Shown here piece after piece: positions 1 through 5,965 of a stretch of DNA of 9,812 nt. The DNA comes from an uncultured Campylobacter sp. GTDB lineage: Bacteria > Campylobacterota > Campylobacteria > Campylobacterales > Campylobacteraceae. Location of the stretch: contig CASFHJ010000120.1 of the NCBI GenBank assembly GCA_949294425.1, forward strand, positions 1-9,812, given 5' to 3'. The translations under genes were made by a program, and so were the position numbers. How positions within the stretch are numbered: position 1 is the first letter of the stretch; every line of letters begins with the position of its first letter. The notes beneath the pieces are model-generated. The model ran no database searches, was not told the origin of the DNA, and saw nothing but the letters and a program-made list of their open reading frames with translations.

Positions 1-931
1 AGATGTGAAAAGATCTTGCGATAAGCTTGGCATAGAGCTTATAAAGGGAGAGTATGACTATGAGGAGTGGTTTTCTCAAGCAAAGCATTATGCAAATGAG
101 CCAGAAAAAGGGCTTCGCTGTGATGTTTGCTTTGATGTTAGAATGCAAAAAAGTGTGCAAGTAGCTAAAAAACTAAAGAAAAAATTCTTTACCTCAACTC
201 TTTTAATGAGTCCCAAAAAAGACCTAGAGCAACTCACAAGAGCTATAAAAAAGGAGTGCGAGGACAGCAATATAAATTTTTTAACTCCTGATTTTAGAAA
301 GGCAGGAGGCACACAAAAGCAGTTTGAACTCTCAAAAAAAGAAAAACTCTATCACCAAAACTACTGCGGTTGCTTTTTTGCTTTAAATAAACAAAATTTA
401 CACAAGATAGTTACAAATGAATTTTCATGTCCCATAAGTAAGCAAATTTTACCCGGTAGCGTAGAGGAAAGGATAGAGCTTTACGAGGAGGTAGCAAGGC
501 TTGAAAAGGAAAAAAAAGATTATGATATTTTTAAGGAAAAATTCCTAAACTACCGCCTTTTATCAGCCTCTATAAGCGTGGATAACAAGCCTTTAAAATC
601 ACATATACTCTTTTACTCTCATTTTAAAAATAAAAGCTCTAGATTTAGCATACAAGATGAGTGCGAGAAAATTTTTATCTCAAAAGATGAGATACTTTTG
701 CTTTCTTTTAAAGCCTTTAACGAGCTTTGTGAAAATAAATTTAAAAGCTTTGATAAATTTTTACAAAAACCACTTAGCATAAAAGAAGAAATTCAAATAA
801 GAGCCAAGCTTTTTGAACCTTATAATCTAAGCCCTATTATCATCTTAGAAGAGCTTTTAAAGGCTAAGATAGAGATAAGGGCAAAGAGTGAAATTTATTT
901 TGACACTAGAGATAGGCTTGTAAAATTTTAA
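1..931 (+). CDS. queH: Epoxyqueuosine reductase QueH, 5' end outside the window
   Basis: QueH carries out the last step of queuosine synthesis in tRNA, reducing epoxyqueuosine to queuosine with iron-sulfur chemistry; it is a non-homologous alternative to QueG. The frame is open from base 2 (GAT GTG AAA...), so the GTG at 5 is an internal valine codon and the N-terminus, with the family's first cysteine pair, lies upstream. Counting that valine as residue 1, visible marks are GLRCDVCFDVRM (C39, C42), FRKAGGTQKQFELS (97-110) and YCGCFF (C121, C123), the cysteine pairs and glycine-rich loop of DUF208/QueH. About 180 residues follow the CGC motif, more than in short QueH proteins; I believe campylobacterial QueH carries such a tail, but I do not recognise a domain in it. 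It ends facing the autotransporter gene. queE and a probable queD sit at the other end of the window. Confidence 0.88.
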   Translation, partial: DVKRSCDKLGIELIKGEYDYEEWFSQAKHYANEPEKGLRCDVCFDVRMQKSVQVAKKLKKKFFTSTLLMSPKKDLEQLTRAIKKECEDSNINFLTPDFRKAGGTQKQFELSKKEKLYHQNYCGCFFALNKQNLHKIVTNEFSCPISKQILPGSVEERIELYEEVARLEKEKKDYDIFKEKFLNYRLLSASISVDNKPLKSHILFYSHFKNKSSRFSIQDECEKIFISKDEILLLSFKAFNELCENKFKSFDKFLQKPLSIKEEIQIRAKLFEPYNLSPIIILEELLKAKIEIRAKSEIYFDTRDRLVKF

Positions 932-966
932 CTTTCTCCTAAGCATTAGCTTAAAAGAAGTTAAAA
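926..966. terminator. Hairpin between convergent genes, possible bidirectional terminator
   Basis: Outer arms TTTTAACTT (926-934) and AAGTTAAAA (958-966) are perfect complements. Inside them TAAGC (940-944) and GCTTA (949-953) form a second stem around ATTA. Both facing stop codons (TAA at 929-931 plus; TAA at 963-961 minus) lie inside the outer arms, and the symmetry suits ends of transcripts from both sides. The stem is AT-rich, so its strength is uncertain. Confidence 0.5.
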
Positions 967-3045
967 CTCCCATCTAATGCCAACTTGAGCACTTATGAAA
1001 TTATCAGCGCTATCATAAACTCTCTTACTTATCAAAGACTTAGCAGCTAAGGATAAATTTAAGGCAAGTCCGTCATTGTTTAAGTCAAGCTTACTTCCTG
1101 CTAGTATTTGAGCGTAGGTTCTGTTTTGATTAACCCTGCTAGTATCTATGCTAGTAAAATTACTTGTCCCGTCCAAAGCCACATTGTAAAAAGATGAGTC
1201 GCTTAAGACAAATTGCTCTATCTTAGGTCCTATGAAAAAGAAAGAATTTTCATTAAAATACTGCTTTAAGGCTATACCCACATCAAATGATACGGCATCA
1301 GCAGCGTAAGAGGCATGTTTTAAAGAAAAATCAGAATTCGTGCTATAAGCTGGTGTGTAGCTATTGTAGTAATTAAGTCCTATAAAATGTTTTATAGAAG
1401 TAGCCCCGCTATCTCCTAGCTCCATTACCTTACCCACCAAGGCAGATAAGGAGTAATAATTCCTAGTAAAAGATGAGCTCACATCATAAGAACCTAAGAA
1501 ATAATTTTGCTTAGTAGGATTAAAGGAAAAATTTGCCTTTAAATCTAGCTCCACGTTGTTAGAGAAATTTTTATTATAATAAAATCCCGCCTGATAAGTT
1601 TTGCCCTCCTCGCTGATAATATCATCTCTTAAATTCACATCAGCATAGCTAAGATACACTCCAAGTAAGCTATAATCATCTATTCTTCTATCAAAACCAA
1701 GACTTGCACCTAGCACAGAGGCTGAGTCGTGATTTAGTAAGTTTTGACCTCCAAAGAAATTCGCCCACAAGCCGTTATTTGTGTTATTGATAAATGCAGC
1801 ATAGGTTCTACCAGCCTCATCAAAAGCCATGGTTCCCATTTTTTTCTCATCACTTGCGTAAGGGTTTTTAAGATAAACCATTCTTGCATTTATGATTGCT
1901 TCATTTGATAAATTTATGATTTGATTTTGAGATGAGATTGCGGAGTTTGAATTTGCTATGCTATTAGCTGATCTTAGCACATCACTTGCCACACTTGCCT
2001 TGTGAGAGGGTGAATTTAGCATTTCAAAGGCTACGTAATTTTTCAAAGACGATGAAGCTACATTCTTATCTATTAACTTTGTAGCTAAATCAAGCGTTTG
2101 CTCATCTTTTATAAATAAATTATTATAAGCTCTTAAAGCCGCGTCTTTTTCATTTTGGTTTGAAGCCGAGGTATAAGCACTAAGAGCTTGCATTTGCTCA
2201 TCTAGATCAAAGATAGCTTCTTGCATTTGCGAACGTAAATCAACATCAAGAGCCTCATTTCTAGCCTCTTGTAACTGCGTTCTTAAAGTGCCTAGGTAGG
2301 TGTTTTTTGCATTTAAAACATAGTCCATATCTCTTGCATTTGCATTTAAAGAGCCACTCATCACCCCATAAGATAAGCCATTTGTCCCATTTACTCTTTC
2401 AGCCCAGACATCATAGTTTACGAAATTAGCTAGGTTCTGCTCTCTGGCTTCAAAGCTTCCTAAATTTATGCTTGAATCACTTAAAATTTCACTAAAAGCT
2501 CTTTTTAAAAAAGCCGTTGCATAGTTTGAATTATCAGAGTTTGAGTTTATACCGCCCTGTGCTTGAAGCACCACAAAGCGATCAAATTCTAAGGCTTTAT
2601 ACTGAGTAGCGCTTATGGCAAAGATAGAGCCAGTGCCACTTACCTCTCCTGTAACTACGAAATTTGAGTGAGTATTACTTCCATCACTTTCTATGTGAAT
2701 CACTGAAGAATCATTAAAGCTAAGGTTTCCATTTACAAGCAAGGAAGCACCTTGGCTTATTAGAATTTGTGAATTTTTATCAAGCAAATTTAAATCAGCC
2801 AAATTAGGCACACCAGAGCCTGAATTTGTGCCTGTTAAGCTTACATTTGAGTTTACTATGCTTTGTCCATTTAAGGCTCTAAATGAGACATTAGTAGCGT
2901 TTAAAGTGGAGGCTGAAATTTCAAAATTATCTATGTAGACTAGATTATCTGTGGTAGTATTGTTTATAGTTACCGCACTATTTGTGCTACTTACATCTAA
3001 AGAGAAAAAGAGCCTTGAGGCGAGGAAGCATTTGGAATGTCTGTG
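961..3045 (-). pseudogene. Autotransporter, 3' part (passenger remainder, helical stretch, beta-barrel), frame-broken
   Basis: This is the larger part of a type V (autotransporter) outer-membrane protein. The frame is open from 3045 down to TAA at 963-961; the first start-like codon is a GTG at 2811, but readable passenger sequence continues upstream, so it is not an independent gene. Numbered from that GTG: beta-helix-like repeats with N, S, G and V (1-90), a Q/E/A-rich probably helical stretch (about 160-312), then a barrel of about 270 residues starting near NGLWANFFGG (346-355) and ending in QVGIRWEF, with the terminal aromatic expected of a BAM-inserted barrel. The 5' part with the signal peptide lies in the other frame (2997-3308); adding one T to the T5 run at 3009-3005 joins both into about 782 residues. 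The CapA adhesin is a Campylobacter relative in architecture, but homology to CapA specifically is not shown. Phase-variable or lost function are both possible. Confidence 0.8.
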
Positions 3046-3308
3046 TTAAAATAAAAGGGCTTACCTTGAGTAAGGCGGGTAGAAAAATTATTGCCTATAT
3101 CGATACTTAAGGTATCACCATTAGCTAAACCCGTCATACCACCACTTGTTAGATAAGAATTTGAACTAACCCTATTTGTATCTCTATCGTAGCTAAAATA
3201 AGCACCAAGAGTATTAACATTACTTATAGTAACATCTTGTGCAAAGCCAAGAGTGCTTAGCAAAGCCAAAGAACAAAGGGGCTTTTTAAAAGAAGATCTT
3301 AAACTCAC
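2997..3308 (-). pseudogene. Autotransporter, 5' part (signal peptide and start of passenger)
   Basis: This is the N-terminal 103 codons of the autotransporter continued by the 961-3045 reading frame. Translation begins MSLRSSFKKPLCSLALLSTLG, a basic n-region and hydrophobic core with a likely signal-peptidase site after GFA (before QDVTI), then passenger sequence with N/S/T-rich short strands. The start is a GTG at 3308, six or so bases after AAGGA (minus strand). An overlapping ATG at 3310 gives ATG TGA and cannot be used. The frame ends at TAG (2999-2997) just after QGSFSL. A -1 shift in the T5 run at 3009-3005 would read GSFFSLDVSSTN and continue into the rest of the protein, which is strong evidence that the two parts were one gene. 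As it stands it would secrete only a peptide of about 80 residues to the periplasm. Confidence 0.75.
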
Positions 3309-3337
3309 ATTTTTCCTTTCAGGTTTAAAATAGCAAA

Positions 3338-3362
3338 GGCGAGTTTATACAAAAAAAAAAAA
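3338..3362 (-). promoter_or_regulatory. Candidate autotransporter promoter with T12 tract upstream of its -10
   Basis: Read on the minus strand, a run of 12 T (3362-3351) is followed by G and TATAAA (3349-3344), about 35 bases before the GTG start. This matches the T-rich + -10 layout of Campylobacter sigma-70 promoters. I see no good -35 box at 16-18 bases. A run of 12 is long enough to be slippage-prone, so its length could tune expression. Confidence 0.45.
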
Positions 3363-3558
3363 GACAAAATGCCTCTCAAAAGCCTATATATAAAGACTTA
3401 AGGCAGATAATAGCTCAAAAATTTGGTAAATAAATGGCAAATAAGATTAAAAAATTCTTAAATTTTTTAATATTTTTAGAATTTAAAAGGACTTAAGCTT
3501 ACAAAAAGTAACAAATTTTATCTCAGTTAACTTTTGTAAATTTTTGAAATAAAAATAC

Positions 3559-3589
3559 TTGACTTCTTTTTTTTTTTTTTTATTATAAT
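3559..3589 (+). promoter_or_regulatory. Putative phase-variable sigma-70 promoter, T15 tract in the spacer
   Basis: TTGACT (3559-3564, five of six bases of the -35 consensus) and TATAAT (3584-3589, perfect -10) are separated by 19 bases, 15 of which are an uninterrupted T run (3567-3581). Slippage in such a run would change the spacer; 19 is above the usual optimum of 17, so losing two T should strengthen the promoter and gaining T weaken it. TATTAT at 3581-3586 is an alternative -10 with a 16-base spacer. Transcription would start near 3596, about 32 bases before the first barrel gene. Campylobacter promoters often do without a -35 box, so the spacer-length effect is an inference. Confidence 0.65.
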
Positions 3590-3627
3590 CAGCTTTTTTG
3601 TTTTAACTTATCATCGAAAGGCTTTTT

Positions 3628-4344
3628 ATGTTAAAAAGAAAGAATTTAGTTTCACTCTTAGCTGTTTTGGCTCTTTCATCTTCTTGCTTTGCTGATGAAA
3701 ATGAGGGCTTTTTCTTAGGTGCAGAACTTGGGGTTGCTTATGGCTCTTTTAAGGATAAAAACTCAGTCTTAGTAACTAATGCCGAACCTGCTATTAACAC
3801 TATAAACTACAAATCAGAAAGCATTAATGCTGGTGCCTTTGACGGGGCTATAAAAGTTGGATATAGATTTAACCCAAGTCATAGAGCCTATATAAGCTTA
3901 GGTGTTGGACAAAGACCTAGCGTCGAAAATCACGTGAGTATAGCTGATAGTATAGGCGGCGGTTTAAATGAAACCTTTAAGCTTAATAATACCAGCACAG
4001 ACCTCTTGCTAGGCTATGATTTTAGCCCTAGTATTTCAGATGGAATTAAAGGCTTACTTGGAGTGTATGCTGGATATTCAAGCCTATCAATAGATGGAAA
4101 AATGGATAATCAATACACAGGTGGAGATAGAGATATAGTCTCTTATAAAGAAAGATTTTCAGGCTTTGCTTATGGTGTGAAGGCTGGTTTTATCTTTGAT
4201 ATAAATGAAAACAATGAAATAGATCTTAGCTTAAGATACACTCAAAGGGATTATTCTGAAAAAGGTATTCCTTTAGATCCAGATAAGATAAAACCTACAA
4301 GTAGCGAAACTGGTCTATACATAGGCTATGCTTATAAATTTTAA
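3628..4344 (+). CDS. Outer-membrane beta-barrel protein, paralog 1 of 3
   Basis: A 238-residue precursor. The signal peptide (MLKRKN basic start, LLAVLAL core) is probably cut after CFA at residue 22. The mature part starts DENEGFFLGAELG and alternates short strands with variable polar loops, ending LYIGYAYKF with the C-terminal phenylalanine signal for BAM insertion. Blocks shared with the two following genes: IKVGYRF...HRAYISLG (75-92), LLLGYDFSPSIS...KGLLGVYAGYS (126-151), FAYGVKAGFIFDINENNEIDLS (180-201) and RYTQRDY. The layout recalls small Helicobacter-type outer-membrane proteins; ligand and role are unknown. The ribosome site GAAAGG lies 8 bases before ATG. It is the first gene behind the T15 promoter and is followed by a hairpin, so expression of the downstream copies may depend on read-through or their own promoter. 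The cysteine at position 20 is not in a lipobox. Confidence 0.8.
   Translation: MLKRKNLVSLLAVLALSSSCFADENEGFFLGAELGVAYGSFKDKNSVLVTNAEPAINTINYKSESINAGAFDGAIKVGYRFNPSHRAYISLGVGQRPSVENHVSIADSIGGGLNETFKLNNTSTDLLLGYDFSPSISDGIKGLLGVYAGYSSLSIDGKMDNQYTGGDRDIVSYKERFSGFAYGVKAGFIFDINENNEIDLSLRYTQRDYSEKGIPLDPDKIKPTSSETGLYIGYAYKF
4166..4247 (+). repeat. 82-bp block nearly identical to 4961-5042
   Basis: Eighty of 82 bases match the copy in the second barrel gene; the differences are G/A at 4182 and C/A at 4212. It encodes AYGVKAGFIFDINENNEIDL and the following SLRYTQR. Flanking sequence in the two genes is far more diverged, and the third gene matches this block only loosely. Confidence 0.85.
4322..4344 (+). 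repeat. 23-bp 3'-end sequence repeated exactly in all three barrel genes
   Basis: The last 23 bases, from TAGGCTATGC to the stop codon, are identical at 4322-4344, 5111-5133 and 5822-5844. They encode GYAYKF, the C-terminal barrel signal. Third positions are also conserved, which protein-level selection alone does not require. Confidence 0.85.
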
Positions 4345-4348
4345 GTTA

Positions 4349-4368
4349 GGGGCTAAAAATTTAGCCCT
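4349..4368 (+). terminator. Hairpin after barrel gene 1, probable intrinsic (partial) terminator
   Basis: GGGCTAA (4350-4356) pairs with TTAGCCC (4361-4367) around AAAT, with a flanking G·T pair, five bases after the stop codon, followed by TATTTAAAATCTTTT. The T tail is interrupted, so termination may be incomplete, letting some transcripts reach the next gene. Confidence 0.6.
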
Positions 4369-4393
4369 ATTTAAAATCTTTTAAGAAAAATCA

Positions 4394-4401
4394 TATAAAA
4401 T
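4394..4401 (+). promoter_or_regulatory. Possible -10 box for barrel genes 2 and 3
   Basis: TATAAAAT stands 31 bases before the ATG at 4432 and after the hairpin at 4349-4368. It is a fair -10 box, but no -35 or long T tract precedes it and such strings are common at this base composition. Confidence 0.3.
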
Positions 4402-4431
4402 TGCCAAATAAAATTCTAAAGGCTTTTATTT

Positions 4432-5133
4432 ATGTTTAAGAATTTATTTTTAAGCTTTTTATTTCTATCCTTTATCCTTAAGGCAAGTCTTTTTGCAAAT
4501 GAGGGCTTTTTTCTTGGTTTTGAGGGTGCCTTATCCTCAAGCATGCTAAAAGATAGAAATAAAAAACTCCCAATTCCAGATATATATGATGGAGCTGCTG
4601 AAGTAAGCTATAAGAGCTCAAATGTCTACGGCTTAGGTAAGGATTTGGCTATAAAAGTTGGCTATATCCTTGCTAAGTATCATAGATTTTACACTAGCTT
4701 ATCTTATGGAAGTAGAATCGACAAAGAAATACTCACAGGTTATACTTTTTTCCCCTCTGCTTATATAGGAAATAGTTACAAAATAAACGCAAAAAGCCTT
4801 GATCTTTTTCTAGGCTATGACTTTGCTCCTAGCATTTCAAAGGAGTTTAAAACCTTGCTAGGACTTTATCTTGGATATTCTAATCTTAACTTAAAAATAG
4901 ATGACAAAGCTTACGCCTATCCAGCCTTTACTCAGGGTGTTAATAAAAACTTTTTAGGTCTTGCTTATGGTGTGAAAGCTGGTTTTATCTTTGATATAAA
5001 TGAAAAAAATGAAATAGATCTTAGCTTAAGATACACTCAAAGAACTTATTCTAAAAAAGATATACAAGATATGTCTATAAAACCAAGCACTAGCGATGTA
5101 GCTCTTTATTTAGGCTATGCTTATAAATTTTAA
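4432..5133 (+). CDS. Outer-membrane beta-barrel protein, paralog 2 of 3
   Basis: A 233-residue precursor. The signal peptide MFKNLFLSFLFLSFILKASLFA is very hydrophobic, with likely cleavage after A22 before NEGFFLGFEG. The same strand blocks recur as in paralog 1: LAIKVGYILAKYHRFYTSLSYGSR, LDLFLGYDFAPSIS with LLGLYLGYS, GLAYGVKAGFIFDINEK and the terminal LYLGYAYKF. Segments between the blocks, such as residues 40-62 and 158-170, cannot be aligned by eye with the neighbours, as expected of exposed loops. The ribosome site AAAGG (4418-4422) is nine bases before ATG. Paralog 3 begins 24 bases after its stop, so these two are surely co-transcribed. The 82-bp segment shared with paralog 1 (4961-5042 here) is the clearest sign of exchange between them. 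Role unknown. Confidence 0.8.
   Translation: MFKNLFLSFLFLSFILKASLFANEGFFLGFEGALSSSMLKDRNKKLPIPDIYDGAAEVSYKSSNVYGLGKDLAIKVGYILAKYHRFYTSLSYGSRIDKEILTGYTFFPSAYIGNSYKINAKSLDLFLGYDFAPSISKEFKTLLGLYLGYSNLNLKIDDKAYAYPAFTQGVNKNFLGLAYGVKAGFIFDINEKNEIDLSLRYTQRTYSKKDIQDMSIKPSTSDVALYLGYAYKF
4961..5042 (+). repeat. Second copy of the 82-bp block
   Basis: Partner of 4166-4247, with 80 of 82 bases identical at an offset of 795 bases. Directly repeated and in the same frame of the homologous gene, so recombination between copies would fuse genes 1 and 2 in frame. Confidence 0.85.
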
Positions 5134-5157
5134 ATATTTTATTTTTAAGGACTCGTT

Positions 5158-5844
5158 ATGAAAAGGCTTTTGCTTTCATTTATCTTTCTTATGTCTTTAT
5201 GTTTTGCTGATGAGAATTCAGGCTTTTTTATAGGAGTTGAAACAGGTTTTTCAAAGGGCGTTTTTGTAGATAAGGATAATCTAACTATCTCTAAGCTTGA
5301 TGAAAATGGAGATTATGTCTTTGATAAAATAAAAGATATATCAAATGACTCAGCCTTTAAATTTGGCTATAGATTTTCTAAAATGCATAGAATTTACACA
5401 AGCATAGGCTATGGAAAGAGATTTAATGTAAACTCTAGGGTTATAACGCCCACAAACACAGGAACAAGGGATTATACATATAAAAGTAAAACCTTTAGCC
5501 TTGACTTTGCCCTTGGCTATGATTTTACTCCAAGCCTTACACAAAGCATTAAAGGCTTACTTGGTTTTTACGGGGGATATTCAAGTTTTAATATGCAAAA
5601 TCAAGATCTTGTAATAAGGCAAAATTCCATAGATTCATACATATATAAAAGTATTGCTTCTGGCTTTCTTTATGGTTTAAAAGCAGGTTTTATACTAGAT
5701 CTAAGCATAAATAATGAAATAGAACTTAGTGCAAGATACACGCAAAGAAGATACAAACAAGCCCTGCTTAATCCTGACGAACTAGCATTTAAGCCAACAA
5801 CTAAGGATCTAGGCATTTATCTAGGCTATGCTTATAAATTTTAA
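5158..5844 (+). CDS. Outer-membrane beta-barrel protein, paralog 3 of 3
   Basis: A 228-residue precursor. The signal peptide MKRLLLSFIFLMSLCFA is probably cut after A17, giving a mature start DENSGFFIGVETG close to that of paralog 1. Shared blocks: FKFGYRFSKMHRIYTSIGYGKR, LDFALGYDFTPSLT with KGLLGFYGGYSSF, FLYGLKAGFILDLSINNEIELSARYTQRRY and the terminal IYLGYAYKF. It is the most diverged of the three in the penultimate block, differing from the other two both in protein and in codons. AAGGA (5147-5151) stands six bases before ATG, and only 24 bases separate it from paralog 2, so it belongs to the same transcript. Function is unknown; a surface-exposed barrel facing host, phage or antibody selection is an inference from the variable loops. 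Confidence 0.8.
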   Translation: MKRLLLSFIFLMSLCFADENSGFFIGVETGFSKGVFVDKDNLTISKLDENGDYVFDKIKDISNDSAFKFGYRFSKMHRIYTSIGYGKRFNVNSRVITPTNTGTRDYTYKSKTFSLDFALGYDFTPSLTQSIKGLLGFYGGYSSFNMQNQDLVIRQNSIDSYIYKSIASGFLYGLKAGFILDLSINNEIELSARYTQRRYKQALLNPDELAFKPTTKDLGIYLGYAYKF

Positions 5845-5885
5845 AACATATTTAAAAAATACTTCAAAAAATTTAAACTAAGCCC

Positions 5886-5905
5886 TAAAAAAGATAACTT
5901 TTTTA
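5886..5905 (+). terminator. Weak AT hairpin after barrel gene 3
   Basis: TAAAAAAG (5886-5893) and CTTTTTTA (5898-5905) are perfect complements around ATAA, 41 bases after the stop. The T-rich right arm could act as the tail of a short terminator, but the stem has one G-C pair only. Confidence 0.3.
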
Positions 5906-5909
5906 AGAG

Positions 5910-5921
5910 TTTTGCTAAAAT
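5910..5921 (+). promoter_or_regulatory. Candidate aspA promoter
   Basis: TTTTGC (5910-5915) directly before TAAAAT (5916-5921) matches the Campylobacter T-rich, TGn-extended -10 form. A start near 5928 leaves a leader of about 38 bases, containing the inverted repeat GCAC-TATG-GTGC (5931-5942) and the ribosome site AAAGGA (5955-5960). Confidence 0.5.
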
Positions 5922-5965
5922 ATCCACATGGCACTATGGTGCTAAATTATCATTAAAGGAATCTC

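Larger units (their letters stand above)
3311..3627. other. 317-bp divergent spacer between autotransporter and barrel genes
   Basis: Very AT-rich and without a credible gene. It contains the A12 tract (3351-3362) with a minus-strand -10, a TATATATAA stretch near 3385-3394, an AT-only inverted repeat AAATTCT (3452-3458) / AGAATTT (3478-3484), and the T15 promoter (3559-3589) of the barrel genes. Apart from these I see nothing in it. Confidence 0.6.

Noticed and set aside
2997..3012. Programmed -1 ribosomal frameshift in the autotransporter
   Set aside because: The site reads TCT TTT TCT, which is not a canonical slippery heptamer, and I see no clear stimulatory hairpin; a mutation or base error explains it more simply.
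3452..3484. Inverted repeat AAATTCT/AGAATTT in the divergent spacer as an operator
   Set aside because: Short, AT-only apart from one G-C pair per arm, and likely by chance at this base composition.
3434..3496. A 20-codon open frame beginning ATGGCAAATAAG in the divergent spacer
   Set aside because: No ribosome site, low-complexity AT sequence, and it lies in a probable promoter region.
3676..3693. Lipoprotein signal in barrel gene 1 (cysteine at residue 20)
   Set aside because: The residues before the cysteine are SSS with no Leu at -3, and an AxA-like CFA site fits ordinary signal-peptidase cleavage better.
5350..5544. Minus-strand open frame inside barrel gene 3
   Set aside because: It is the shadow of a well supported plus-strand gene, with no start signal. 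The same holds for minus-strand frames at 88-312 and 6688-6936 and the plus-strand frame at 8250-8459.
5931..5942. GCAC-TATG-GTGC inverted repeat in the aspA leader as a regulator site
   Set aside because: Only four base pairs and no known operator matches it; noted in the aspA promoter entry but not claimed as a site.
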